The notes under the pieces are model-generated. The model had not been told where the DNA came from. It did no database searches and was given only the letters and a program-made list of their open reading frames with translations. Below are positions 44,286-52,742 of a stretch of 54,618 bases of DNA, piece by piece (the first letter of the stretch is position 1; each line of letters begins with the position of its first letter). Location of the stretch: assembly GCA_001799195.1 (NCBI GenBank), contig MGSU01000066.1, forward strand, positions 1-54,618, in the 5' to 3' direction. Made by a program: the position numbers and the translations under genes. Source of the DNA: Deltaproteobacteria bacterium RIFOXYA12_FULL_61_11 (GTDB taxonomy: Bacteria > Bdellovibrionota_F > JAHFAK01 > YA12-FULL-61-11).

Positions 44286-45227
44286 TCACGCGTGGAGAAC
44301 GGGCAGGCTGCCCCGTACCCGTTCGTAGTCGCGGACCAGGGCGGTGACGATCTCCCCGGCCGTAGGCAGGTCCCGCAGCAACCCGGAGATCTGGCCGATC
44401 TCCAGTTCACCTTCCTCGAGTTCGCCCTCGAGCATACCCAGGCGCGAGCGCTGCCGCCCGAGCAGGGTGAGTAATTCTTCACCGCTCGCTCCTCGCTCTT
44501 CGGCCTGGAGGATCCTCTCGACAAAAGCGTTACGCAGGCAGCGTACCGGGACGAGCTTGCGGAGGATCAGCCGGGTATCCTCGGGTGCGGCCGCCACAAT
44601 GGCCTGCTTGAAGCGTTCATGGAGACCGGATTCTCGGCAGGCGGCGAAACGCGAACCGAGTTGGACCCCGGAGGCCCCCAGGGAGAGGGCCGCCGCAAGT
44701 CCCCGGCCATCACCGATGCCGCCGGCAGCCAGGACCGGAATGGTAACCGCGTCGACCACCTGTGGCACCAAGACCAGGGTGGTCAACTCGTCGCGGCCGT
44801 TGTGCCCTCCGGCCTCGAAACCTTCGGCCACCACGGCATCGCACCCGCAATCCTGACACTTCTTGGCCAATCGAGGCGTTGAGACCACGTGCACCACCGT
44901 GGCTCCTGCTGCCTTGAGCCGTGGGGTGGTCTTGGCGGGATTCCCGGCCGAGGTGAAGAACAGTCGCACTCCGGCGGCCAGCGCGAGGTCGAGGACCTCT
45001 CCGGCGTGACTATACAGGAGCGGTACGTTCACACCGAAAGGACGGTCCGTCAGGCGCCGGGTCTCCACCAGAGCCGCGGTGAAGGACTCCGGCGTCATCG
45101 AACCGCTGCCGAGCAGACCCAGCCCGCCGGCATTGGAGACGGCGGCGGCCAAGGCAGGCCCCGAGGCCCAGATCATGCCGCCCTGTACGATGGGGTACGT
45201 GATGCCGAGCAGTGCGCAGAGCTTCAT
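44286..45227 (-). CDS. Nitronate monooxygenase-like FMN TIM-barrel protein
   Basis: 313 residues from the ATG at 45227; the open frame continues upstream only as shadow of the dehydrogenase gene. PIVQGGMIWASGPALAAAVS at the N-terminus, the FMN-phosphate loop AAGGIGDGRGLAAALSLGA near 164-182 and FEAGGHNGRDE near 135 are typical of the 2-nitropropane dioxygenase family. Relatives oxidise alkyl nitronates or act as enoyl reductases (FabK type). Its ATGA link to an acyl-CoA dehydrogenase suggests a CoA-metabolism role here; this is inference. Confidence 0.86.
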   Translation of the reverse strand: MKLCALLGITYPIVQGGMIWASGPALAAAVSNAGGLGLLGSGSMTPESFTAALVETRRLTDRPFGVNVPLLYSHAGEVLDLALAAGVRLFFTSAGNPAKTTPRLKAAGATVVHVVSTPRLAKKCQDCGCDAVVAEGFEAGGHNGRDELTTLVLVPQVVDAVTIPVLAAGGIGDGRGLAAALSLGASGVQLGSRFAACRESGLHERFKQAIVAAAPEDTRLILRKLVPVRCLRNAFVERILQAEERGASGEELLTLLGRQRSRLGMLEGELEEGELEIGQISGLLRDLPTAGEIVTALVRDYERVRGSLPVLHA

Positions 45228-46384
45228 GCGAAACACCCCAGCGAACGGGCAATTACCAGCCGTTGTATCTCCGAGGTTCCTTCGCCGATCTCCAGCAAGC
45301 GCTGGTCGCGGTAGAAGCGCTCGGCCTCGTACTCTTCGAGCAATCCATAGCCGCCGTGGAGTTGGACGCAGTGGTCCGCGCAGCGCTTGGCCACCTCGCT
45401 GCAGTACAGCTTGGCCATGGCGGATTCCCGGCTGAAGGGTTGGTGCTGGTCGAGCAACCAACAGGCCCGATAGAGCATCCAGCGAGCCGCGTCGATCTCG
45501 GTGGCCATGTCGGCGAGTTTGAAAGCATTGGCCTGGAAGGTGCTGATCGGCTTCCCGAAGGCCTTGCGCTCTCGGGCATACGCGAGCGCGACGTCGAACG
45601 CTCCCTGGGCGCACCCTAGCCCCATGGCCGCGATGGAGAGGCGGCCCTTGTCCAAGGTTTGGAGCATCTGTTTGAAGCCATCGCCGCGCTTGCCCAGAAT
45701 AGCGGCCTCTCCGATTCGGCACTCGTCGAAGTACAGCTCGGCGGTGTTGGACGCGCGCCAAACCATCTTCTTGTGCATGGTCCTGGCCTCGAACCCGGGA
45801 GTGCCGTTCTCGACGAGAAAACAGGACATTTCCTTCTTCCCGCCCGGCAACTCGCCGGAGATGGCCTGCACAGTATTGCCGAGGGTGACCTCCGAGGAAC
45901 CATTGGTGATGAAGATCTTGCTGCCGTTGAGGCTCCAACCATTGTCCTCCTTCCGAGCCGTGGTCTTCGACGCTCCGGCGTCGGAGCCGGCATCCGGCTC
46001 GGTGAGACCGAAACCCCAGAGGTGCTCGCCGGTACATAACCGCGGAAGATAGGTCCGCTTCTGCTCTTCATTGCCGAAATACTGCAGGGGACCGATGCCG
46101 AGGGAGTTGTGCGCGGCCACGGTGGCGGCCTGCGACCCGTCGATCCTGGCGACTTCCTCGACGGCGATGATGTACGAGACGTAATCCAGGCCGTGCCCAC
46201 CGTATTCCTCGGACACGGTCATGCCGAATAACCCGACCTGCCCCATCTTGCGGGTCAGGTCGGCAGAGAAACGTTCTTCTCTGCTCAACGCTCCGGCCAA
46301 CGGTCTGATCTCCGTCTCGGCAAAGCGCCGGATGCTCTCGCGGATCATGTGTTGGGTGTCGGACAACTCGAAACACAGGCTCAT
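45224..46384 (-). CDS. Acyl-CoA dehydrogenase
   Basis: 386 residues from the ATG at 46384, with GGAGGAGG upstream. FAD-binding motifs WGFGLTEPDAGSDA and KIFITNGSSEV and the C-terminal HGGYGLLEEYEAERFYRD are present. The catalytic base is Glu368 in IGEGTSEIQR, the arrangement of short- and medium-chain enzymes. Isovaleryl-CoA dehydrogenase has Ala at this position. The neighbourhood (methylcrotonyl-type carboxylase) suggests a branched-chain substrate, but the residue argues against true isovaleryl-CoA dehydrogenase. It would form a 2-enoyl-CoA for the next steps. The gene diverges from the carboxylase run. Confidence 0.94.
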   Translation of the reverse strand: MSLCFELSDTQHMIRESIRRFAETEIRPLAGALSREERFSADLTRKMGQVGLFGMTVSEEYGGHGLDYVSYIIAVEEVARIDGSQAATVAAHNSLGIGPLQYFGNEEQKRTYLPRLCTGEHLWGFGLTEPDAGSDAGASKTTARKEDNGWSLNGSKIFITNGSSEVTLGNTVQAISGELPGGKKEMSCFLVENGTPGFEARTMHKKMVWRASNTAELYFDECRIGEAAILGKRGDGFKQMLQTLDKGRLSIAAMGLGCAQGAFDVALAYARERKAFGKPISTFQANAFKLADMATEIDAARWMLYRACWLLDQHQPFSRESAMAKLYCSEVAKRCADHCVQLHGGYGLLEEYEAERFYRDQRLLEIGEGTSEIQRLVIARSLGCFA

Positions 46385-46524
46385 CGGCTCCTCCTCCCGT
46401 GCGGCTTCTCGATCCTCAGCCTCCATCGACCAGGGATTATGCCCTGCCCTCGACGGTATGGCAAACCCGGAGCACCGAAGATCGAGCCTTCCCCCCCATT
46501 TGCCGACTTTTCCCTTCCCAGGTT

Positions 46525-46535
46525 ATGTCCGACAT
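46525..46535. promoter_or_regulatory. Short palindrome between divergent acyl-CoA genes
   Basis: ATGTC-C-GACAT, perfect 5-bp arms, 39 bases before the carboxylase ATG in the 189-base divergent gap. It could be an operator for joint control, but 11 bases is short and chance is possible. Confidence 0.22.
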
Positions 46536-46573
46536 GCTAGAGTGTTGCCCTGTTTTTCATTCCATACAACAAG

Positions 46574-48193
46574 TTGGATGCCGTTGCCATGCAGAAGATC
46601 CAGTCGAAGGTGACTCGCAACGCCGATTTCGAGGAGAACGCCAGGCAACAGCGGGCCAGACTCGCCGACTACCGCGAGCTCCTGGCCAAGGTGCGCCGAG
46701 GAGGCCCCCCCGAGGCGGTCGAGAAGCACACCTCTCGCGGAAAATTGACCGCTCGGCAACGCCTTGCCGGATTGCTCGACCCGGGCACGCCCTTCCTGGA
46801 GCTCTCCGCTCTCGCCGCTTACGGTATGTATGACGACGCCGCGCCGAGCGCCGGGATCGTCACCGGCATAGGGGTTGTCCACGGCAAGGAAGTGATGCTC
46901 GTGGCCAACGATGCCACGGTCAAGGGCGGCACCTATTTCCCGATGACCATCAAGAAGCACGTCCGGGCTCAGGAGATCGCCCTGGAAAACCGACTCCCCT
47001 GTATCTATCTGGTCGATTCCGGCGGCATCTTCCTGCCCATGCAGGACGGTACCTTCCCGGACAAGGAACACTTCGGTCGGATCTTCTACAACCAAGCGGT
47101 CATGTCCGCGGCCGGGATCGCCCAGATCGCCGTGGTGCTCGGCTCCTGTACCGCCGGTGGAGCCTATGTCCCTGCGATGAGCGACGAATGCGTGATCGTG
47201 CGGAAACAAGGCACCATCTTCATCGGCGGCCCACCGCTGGTCAAGGCGGCAACGGGCGTCGACGTCAGCGCGGAAGAACTCGGCGGCGCCGACGTGCACT
47301 GCCGCATCTCCGGGGTCTCGGACCACTACGCGGAGAACGACGAGCACGCGCTGCGGCTGACCAGGAGCATCCTGGAAGCAGTACCGAAGGCGCCCAAGCA
47401 CCAGCTCGACCTAACCCCCCCGGCCGACCCGGCCTACGACCCCGAAGAACTCTACGGCATCGTGCCCATCGACCTGCGCAAACCCTTCGACGCCCGGGAG
47501 GTCATCGCCCGCATCGTCGACGAGAGCCGCTTCCAGGAATTCAAGACCACCTACGGGACGACCCTGGTCACCGGTTTCGCCAGGATCATGGGCTACCCGG
47601 TCGGTATCGTGGCCAATAACGGGGTGCTTTTCTCAGAGAGTGCCCAGAAGGGCGCCCACTTCGTCAACCTCTGCTCCCTGCGCAAGATCCCCTTGGTCTT
47701 CCTGCAGAACATCACCGGCTTCATCGTCGGCAAGCAGTACGAGCACGGCGGTATCGCCAAGGACGGCGCCAAGATGGTCCATGCCGTCTCCGTCGCCCAG
47801 GTCCCCAAGTTCACGGTCGTCTTCGGCGCGTCGAACGGCGCCGGCAATTATGCCATGTGCGGCCGGGGCTATCTGCCCAGGTTCCTGTGGATGTGGCCCG
47901 CGGCGCGAATCTCGGTGATGGGCGGCGAGCAGGCCGCGGACGTCCTCTGCACGGTCAAGGCCTCCCAACTGGCGGAACAAGGCCGGGAGCTGTCTCTGGA
48001 AGATCGAGAAGAACTCAGACGCCCCATCCTGCAGAAATACCAGCACGAGAGCAGTGCCTACTACAGCACAGCGCGCCTGTGGGACGATGGTATCATCGAC
48101 CCCGTGGACACTCGCAAGGTCTTAGCCCTGGGACTCTCGATCAGTCTGAACCAACCCATTCCAGACCATCGCTTCGGCATTTTCAGGATGTGA
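46574..48193 (+). CDS. Acyl-CoA carboxylase carboxyltransferase subunit (methylcrotonyl-type)
   Basis: 539 residues from the ATG at 46574 (an ATG at 46589 is possible; neither has a strong ribosome site). The carboxyltransferase domains are complete: [18 protein letters not shown] near 55, [19 protein letters not shown] near 140, [18 protein letters not shown] near 182 and [15 protein letters not shown] near 376. The FLPMQ segment is characteristic of the methylcrotonoyl-CoA carboxylase beta subunit. It moves CO2 from carboxybiotin to 3-methylcrotonyl-CoA in leucine breakdown; specificity is inferred. It is the first of five same-strand genes. Confidence 0.92.
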   Translation: MDAVAMQKIQSKVTRNADFEENARQQRARLADYRELLAKVRRGGPPEAVEKHTSRGKLTARQRLAGLLDPGTPFLELSALAAYGMYDDAAPSAGIVTGIGVVHGKEVMLVANDATVKGGTYFPMTIKKHVRAQEIALENRLPCIYLVDSGGIFLPMQDGTFPDKEHFGRIFYNQAVMSAAGIAQIAVVLGSCTAGGAYVPAMSDECVIVRKQGTIFIGGPPLVKAATGVDVSAEELGGADVHCRISGVSDHYAENDEHALRLTRSILEAVPKAPKHQLDLTPPADPAYDPEELYGIVPIDLRKPFDAREVIARIVDESRFQEFKTTYGTTLVTGFARIMGYPVGIVANNGVLFSESAQKGAHFVNLCSLRKIPLVFLQNITGFIVGKQYEHGGIAKDGAKMVHAVSVAQVPKFTVVFGASNGAGNYAMCGRGYLPRFLWMWPAARISVMGGEQAADVLCTVKASQLAEQGRELSLEDREELRRPILQKYQHESSAYYSTARLWDDGIIDPVDTRKVLALGLSISLNQPIPDHRFGIFRM

Positions 48194-48210
48194 CCACAGG
48201 AGAGGTTGCC

Positions 48211-49011
48211 ATGACCACGTTGACCACCCTCACCACGCTCGAATACTACGAGAGTACCGGAGTCGGCTATGTGACCCTGTCCCGGCCGGAGGTGCGCAAC
48301 GCCTTCGACGAGACCATGATCGCCGAGTTGAGCTCCCTGCTGCAGGAACTCGCCGCGAGAGGCGATCTGCGAGCCCTGGTCCTCTCGGGTCGAGGCAAGG
48401 CCTTCTGCGCCGGTGCCGACCTAAACTATATGAGGCGGATGCGCGAGTACGATGCGGGCCGCAACCTGGAAGACAGCCTGGCCATCGCCGAGTGCTTCCA
48501 CCTCCTGGCCCGCTTCCCACGCCCGACCCTGTGCAAGGTCCATGGTGCTGCCATCGGCGGCGGAGTCGGCTTCGTCGCCGCCTGCGACTTCGTCTTCGCC
48601 GAAGAACACACCATGTTCAGCCTCAGCGAGGTCAAGATCGGCCTCGTCCCCGCCTGTATCTCGCCCTTCGTCATCAAACGCATGGGGGAAACCAAGGCCC
48701 GCCAGTATTTCATCAGCGGAGCCCGCTTCGCCGCACCTCTGGCCGAGAGCCTCGGGTTGTGCGATCGCTCCCTGCCCCAGGGCGACCTCGACCCATCCAT
48801 GGAGCAACTCCTCGAGATGATCAAGTCCAGCGGTCCCGAGGCCGTCACCTGCGCCAAGAGATTGGTCCAGGACGTGGTCGACCTGCCGCGCCTCGACGAT
48901 GCCAAGCATTTCACCGCCGAGGTGATCGCCGCAATCCGGGTGGGTGCCGAGGCCCAGGAAGGGATGACCGCCTTCCTCGAGAAACGCACCCCGACCTGGG
49001 TGCAATCATGA
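48211..49011 (+). CDS. Enoyl-CoA hydratase family (methylglutaconyl-CoA hydratase-like)
   Basis: 266 residues from the ATG at 48211, with CAGGAGAGG upstream. Crotonase motifs are readable: LSGRGKAFCAGADLNYM near 62, VHGAAIGGGVGFVAACDFVF near 110 and SEVKIGLVPACISP near 140, supplying the oxyanion hole and catalytic Glu. Its place between two carboxylase subunits fits hydration of 3-methylglutaconyl-CoA to HMG-CoA. It overlaps the biotin carboxylase gene by 4 bases (ATGA). Confidence 0.9.
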   Translation: MTTLTTLTTLEYYESTGVGYVTLSRPEVRNAFDETMIAELSSLLQELAARGDLRALVLSGRGKAFCAGADLNYMRRMREYDAGRNLEDSLAIAECFHLLARFPRPTLCKVHGAAIGGGVGFVAACDFVFAEEHTMFSLSEVKIGLVPACISPFVIKRMGETKARQYFISGARFAAPLAESLGLCDRSLPQGDLDPSMEQLLEMIKSSGPEAVTCAKRLVQDVVDLPRLDDAKHFTAEVIAAIRVGAEAQEGMTAFLEKRTPTWVQS

Positions 49012-50492
49012 AGCGCCTTTTGGTGGCGAACCGTGGCGAGATCGCGGTTCGCATTCTCCGCGCCGCTCGCGAACTCGAGCTCGAGACCGTGGCCGTCTAT
49101 TCGGAAGCCGACGCCGACCTGCCGCACGTGCGCCTGGCAGACCGGGCGGTCTGCGTGGGACCGGCCAACCCCCTGGAGAGTTACCTGAACCAAGAACGCT
49201 TGCTAGCCGCGGCCGCCACCCAAGGCGCGGATGCCCTCCATCCCGGCTATGGCTTCCTCTCCGAGAACCCGGCGTTTGCCCGCCGTTGCGAACAAGCCGG
49301 TTTGACCTTCGTCGGACCGACCAGCGGAACCATCGAACTGATGGGCAACAAGATCGCCTCGCGCAAGACCGTGACAGCCCACGGGGTCCCGGTGGTCCCC
49401 GGTTACCAGGGCTCTTGCGAAGACCTCGATGCCTTGACCGAGGCTGCAACCGCAATCGGCTTCCCGGTCATCCTCAAAGCCGCTGCAGGCGGCGGCGGCA
49501 AGGGCATGCAGATCGTTCGCAAGCCCTCGGAACTCCAGGCCGCGTTGGAATCGGCTCGCCGTATCGCCTTCCAAGCCTTCGGCGACTCCAGCGTCTTCCT
49601 CGAACGCTACCTCGTGCAACCCCGACATATCGAATTCCAGATCCTGGGCGACCATCACGGCAACCTGGTCCACCTCTTCGAACGGGAGTGTTCGATCCAG
49701 CGCCGCCACCAAAAGATCGTCGAGGAAACCCCCTCGACCGCTCTCGACCCAGAGCGCCGCGCGGCGATGGGGGAGATTGCCGTCACCGCAGCCCGCAGCG
49801 TCGGCTATCGCAACGCCGGGACCGTCGAGTTCATCGTCGCCCGCGACGGGAGCTACTACTTCCTCGAGATGAACACGCGCATCCAGGTCGAGCATCCGAT
49901 CACCGAGCTGGTCACCGGTCTCGACCTCGTCCAGTGGCAATTGCGTATCGCGGCCGGAGAACCGCTCGGGTTCACGCAGGAACAACTCCGGCAGCGCGGG
50001 CATGCAATCGAGTGCCGGATCTATGCCGAGGATCCCGGCCAAGGCTTCCTGCCCAGCCCGGGGACCCTGTCCCTGTTGGTCGAACCCTCGGGACCAGGGA
50101 TCCGCAACGATTGCGGCTTCGTCACCGGGAACCACATCTCGCCGCATTACGATTCCCTCCTTTCCAAGCTGATCACCTACGGAGAAGACCGCGAACAAGC
50201 TCGCAGGCGCATGCTCCGGGCGCTGCAAGACTATACGATCCTCGGCGTCAAGACGACCCTCCCCTTCCTGCGCGACGTGCTCGACCATCCGGCCTTCCGG
50301 GAGGGAACCACCTTCACCGATTTCATCCCCGCTCACTTCGGCCAATGGCACGACCCCACCGATGAAACCGGCCGACGGATCGCCCTGTTGGCTGCAGCTC
50401 TGGAGACCTGCCTCTCCTCTCACGGGTCCAACCCCTCGACCGCGACGCACCAGCACGATCCCTGGACCTCACTGGGAGCATGGCAACCCTGA
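49008..50492 (+). CDS. Biotin carboxylase subunit of acyl-CoA carboxylase
   Basis: 494 residues from the ATG at 49008 (ATGA overlap with the hydratase gene); the upstream open frame is shadow. ANRGEIAVRILRAARELEL opens the N-domain. The ATP-grasp has AAAGGGGKGMQIV near 162, FLERYLVQPRHIEFQ, ERECSIQRRHQKIVEE and EMNTRIQVEHPITE. The C-domain ends near residue 450. Methylcrotonyl-CoA carboxylase alpha chains usually carry BT and BCCP domains on the same polypeptide; here they are on the next gene. It carboxylates biotin with ATP and bicarbonate. Confidence 0.94.
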   Translation: MKRLLVANRGEIAVRILRAARELELETVAVYSEADADLPHVRLADRAVCVGPANPLESYLNQERLLAAAATQGADALHPGYGFLSENPAFARRCEQAGLTFVGPTSGTIELMGNKIASRKTVTAHGVPVVPGYQGSCEDLDALTEAATAIGFPVILKAAAGGGGKGMQIVRKPSELQAALESARRIAFQAFGDSSVFLERYLVQPRHIEFQILGDHHGNLVHLFERECSIQRRHQKIVEETPSTALDPERRAAMGEIAVTAARSVGYRNAGTVEFIVARDGSYYFLEMNTRIQVEHPITELVTGLDLVQWQLRIAAGEPLGFTQEQLRQRGHAIECRIYAEDPGQGFLPSPGTLSLLVEPSGPGIRNDCGFVTGNHISPHYDSLLSKLITYGEDREQARRRMLRALQDYTILGVKTTLPFLRDVLDHPAFREGTTFTDFIPAHFGQWHDPTDETGRRIALLAAALETCLSSHGSNPSTATHQHDPWTSLGAWQP

Positions 50493-51001
50493 TGGAACGA
50501 GCACTGACCTTCACCTCGGGTACGGATCGATATCTGGTGCGCCTCGACCTCGAGGGCGAACGCTTCGTCGCCCATATCGACGACACCATGCTGGCCGGCA
50601 CCTTCCGCCGGCTTCCTCCGGGGTTCTACACCCTGTTCTTCGAGGACGGGACGGTCGAGGAAGTATCGCTGGTCGAGGCCGGAGACCTCCTTGCCTGGCA
50701 CCGGGGGCAGGTGCACACCCTCCACCGTCCCCACCCCGATGACGACGCCGCACCGGCGGCAGCTGGACAGCTCGGCTTCGACGGCACGATCACCACGCCG
50801 ATGCCGGGCAAGGTGGTCAAGGTATGCGTGACTCTCGGGCAAAGGGTTGAGGCCGGTGCCGAATGCGTGGTCCTCGAGGCAATGAAGATGGAACACGTCC
50901 TCACCACCCCGAAGGCAGGGACCATACGCGCTCTGCACGTTGTCCCCGGCCAACAAACCGAGTTCGGCCAGGTCCTGGTCGAGATTTCCTGTGAGGCCTG
51001 A
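50480..51001 (+). CDS. Biotin carboxyl carrier protein, stand-alone
   Basis: 173 residues. Residues 1-90 form a beta-rich domain (RYLVRLDLEGERFVAHID) that likely docks the carboxyltransferase like the BT domain. Residues 100-173 are the biotinyl domain, with TPMPGKVVKVCVTLGQRVE and the biotin attachment EAMKMEH. It shuttles carboxybiotin between the subunits at 49008 and 46574 and would be modified by BirA at 28031. It overlaps the biotin carboxylase gene by 13 bases, as if a single alpha subunit had been split. Confidence 0.93.
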   Translation: MATLMERALTFTSGTDRYLVRLDLEGERFVAHIDDTMLAGTFRRLPPGFYTLFFEDGTVEEVSLVEAGDLLAWHRGQVHTLHRPHPDDDAAPAAAGQLGFDGTITTPMPGKVVKVCVTLGQRVEAGAECVVLEAMKMEHVLTTPKAGTIRALHVVPGQQTEFGQVLVEISCEA

Positions 51002-51021
51002 GCTTCGGCGAGGACCGGCGT

Positions 51022-52131
51022 ATGCATGATTGCGTGGTGATCGGAGGTGGACCTGCCGGCGGGAGCGCGGCCTATCACCTCGCACGTCGGGGCTACGATG
51101 TGGTCGTGCTGGAAAAAGAGCACCTGCCGCGTGCCAAGCCTTGCCGGGGCTGTGTCTCTCCCCGCTTCACCCCATGGTTCGACCTCGACTTCACTCCTGT
51201 CGTCACCCGACACATCCACCAGGTCTGCCTCTCCTGGAGTCTCCGAGACCCCCTCGAAGTGAGTCTGCCCCAACCCTTGTGGATGGTCCTGCGGCCGCAC
51301 TTCGACCAACTCCTGCTCGAGGCGGCCGTAGCCCGCGGCGCAACCCTGCACCAAGGAGCCGAGGTCACAGCCCTCCTGCCGGTGGGTCAGGGGTGGAGGA
51401 TCACCACCAGTGGACAGGTCTTCACCGCCCGTTACCTCGTCCTGGCCGATGGTACCCTGGGTCGAGCCTCGGCCATGGCGGGGTTCACGCACCGAGTCCA
51501 CCAGGTCGGGGCCGGCCTCGAAGCCCAGGTGACGCTCGACGTTCCCCCGCGGGAGATCGCCTACCTGGATCTGGGGTGGGTACGCAACGGCCTTGCCTGG
51601 AGTTTTCCACGGGCGAACGGGTATTCGGTCGGGGTGTCGGTCGTCCGGCAAACCGGCAGAGCGGAACTCGCCTTGCAACTCAGACGTTTCCTGCGAGCCA
51701 ACGGTCACATCGCCAAGGACTGTCCGGTCACCGCTCATCCGACCTTCGCCTGGAGGGAACGTCAAGCGCTGCACACTCCCGACCTCCGTGCGCTGCGGGT
51801 CGGCGACGCGGCTGCCCTCTTCGATCCCCTAGCCGGAGCCGGGATAGGACACGCACTCTTCAGTGGCTTAGAGGCTGCCAAGGCAATACACCTTTCCCTG
51901 TCCGGCCAAGCCCAGGCAATACCCGCCTACAGCGCGCTCATCAACCACGGGCTAGGCCGCCATCTCCTCGGTTCACGCCTCCTAGCCGACTTGGTCTACT
52001 ATAACCCCAAGTTCTCTCTGCATCTCCTCTCGGCCTCCCCAGGGCTTCTCCAGACTCTAGCGTCCTTCGTCACCAGCGATCGCGGCCATCTCGGCCCCCT
52101 GCGTGGCCTTGCCCTCCGCCTGATACCCTAA
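51022..52131 (+). CDS. Geranylgeranyl-reductase-family FAD oxidoreductase
   Basis: 369 residues. The FAD-binding Rossmann motif CVVIGGGPAGGSAAYHLARR opens the protein; PCRGCVSPR near 42 and VGDAAALFDPLAGAGIGHALFSG near 267 are family features, the latter the second FAD-binding loop. Relatives reduce isoprenoid double bonds or act as halogenase-like hydroxylases. Its place 20 bases after the biotin carrier gene suggests cotranscription with the leucine/isoprenoid acyl-CoA genes, but the substrate is not known. Confidence 0.88.
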   Translation: MHDCVVIGGGPAGGSAAYHLARRGYDVVVLEKEHLPRAKPCRGCVSPRFTPWFDLDFTPVVTRHIHQVCLSWSLRDPLEVSLPQPLWMVLRPHFDQLLLEAAVARGATLHQGAEVTALLPVGQGWRITTSGQVFTARYLVLADGTLGRASAMAGFTHRVHQVGAGLEAQVTLDVPPREIAYLDLGWVRNGLAWSFPRANGYSVGVSVVRQTGRAELALQLRRFLRANGHIAKDCPVTAHPTFAWRERQALHTPDLRALRVGDAAALFDPLAGAGIGHALFSGLEAAKAIHLSLSGQAQAIPAYSALINHGLGRHLLGSRLLADLVYYNPKFSLHLLSASPGLLQTLASFVTSDRGHLGPLRGLALRLIP

Positions 52132-52144
52132 GCCTTCCAGCAAT

Positions 52145-52161
52145 GGGGGCACAGTGTCCCC
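52145..52161. terminator. Stem-loop after the FAD reductase gene
   Basis: GGGGGCA-CAG-TGTCCCC, a 7-bp stem including one G-T pair, starting 13 bases after the stop at 52131. No T-run follows, so termination would be weak or factor-dependent. Confidence 0.35.
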
Positions 52162-52274
52162 ACTCACCCGCACGACAACTTCATTTTCCACAAATACTAC
52201 AATGCTCTAGCTAGTCATCGAAACGGCACAACATTTGCTGATTGAACGATCGAGGTTTTCAGCGGAAGGTACCG

Positions 52275-52742
52275 ATGCGCTGGATGTTGCTCACTCTCCT
52301 GCTCTCCACGCTCAGCTTTGCCAATGCCGAGCCCCAAGAAGAGGTCGTGGAACTCGAGGACGCAAGTTGGATGGTCTGCAGTCGTGCCACCGGAACAGCC
52401 GTGATCATTACCTTCAACAACGGCCATTTCGTGTTTACCTCGGGCATGAACACCCCCTCGAGCTTGCACAAGATCCTCGACTATTCGTACTCCGAAGAAG
52501 CGAATCTTGCCACCTTCTACCTCTCCGAGAACCTGCTCTCCGAGAAGAAGGTTCTGTTCGTGACCATGGTCCCGGCCTATGGCGAGGGTCTCCCGCGCTT
52601 CACCTTCGCCTTGCCCGAGAAGCACAGGCAGGTCGTCGATACCCTCGGAGTCGAGTACTGTCGTGACCCCGAGGCTGCCAGAGCGGCCAATGCCAGCGCA
52701 TTGCCGCTCGGCGAGCTCATGAGCAACATCCGGTCACGCTGA
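52275..52742 (+). CDS. Secreted protein of unknown function (155 aa)
   Basis: 155 residues from the ATG at 52275, preceded by GGAAGG; an ATG at 52242 lacks such a site. A signal peptide (WMLLTLLLSTLSFANA) leads to a mixed alpha/beta domain (AVIITFNNGHFVFTSGM, LATFYLSENLLSEKKVLFVT) with two cysteines that could pair. No family is recognised. Its end overlaps the convergent 3D-domain gene by 9 bases. A TACAAT -10-like box lies about 65 bases upstream with no good -35. Confidence 0.68.
   Translation: MRWMLLTLLLSTLSFANAEPQEEVVELEDASWMVCSRATGTAVIITFNNGHFVFTSGMNTPSSLHKILDYSYSEEANLATFYLSENLLSEKKVLFVTMVPAYGEGLPRFTFALPEKHRQVVDTLGVEYCRDPEAARAANASALPLGELMSNIRSR

Noticed and set aside
45224-46384. Naming the acyl-CoA dehydrogenase isovaleryl-CoA dehydrogenase
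   Set aside because: The catalytic Glu sits at the short/medium-chain position (IGEGTSEIQR), where isovaleryl-CoA dehydrogenase has Ala.
49203-50456. Minus-strand open frame of 417 codons
   Set aside because: Antisense to the biotin carboxylase gene, whose motifs are intact.
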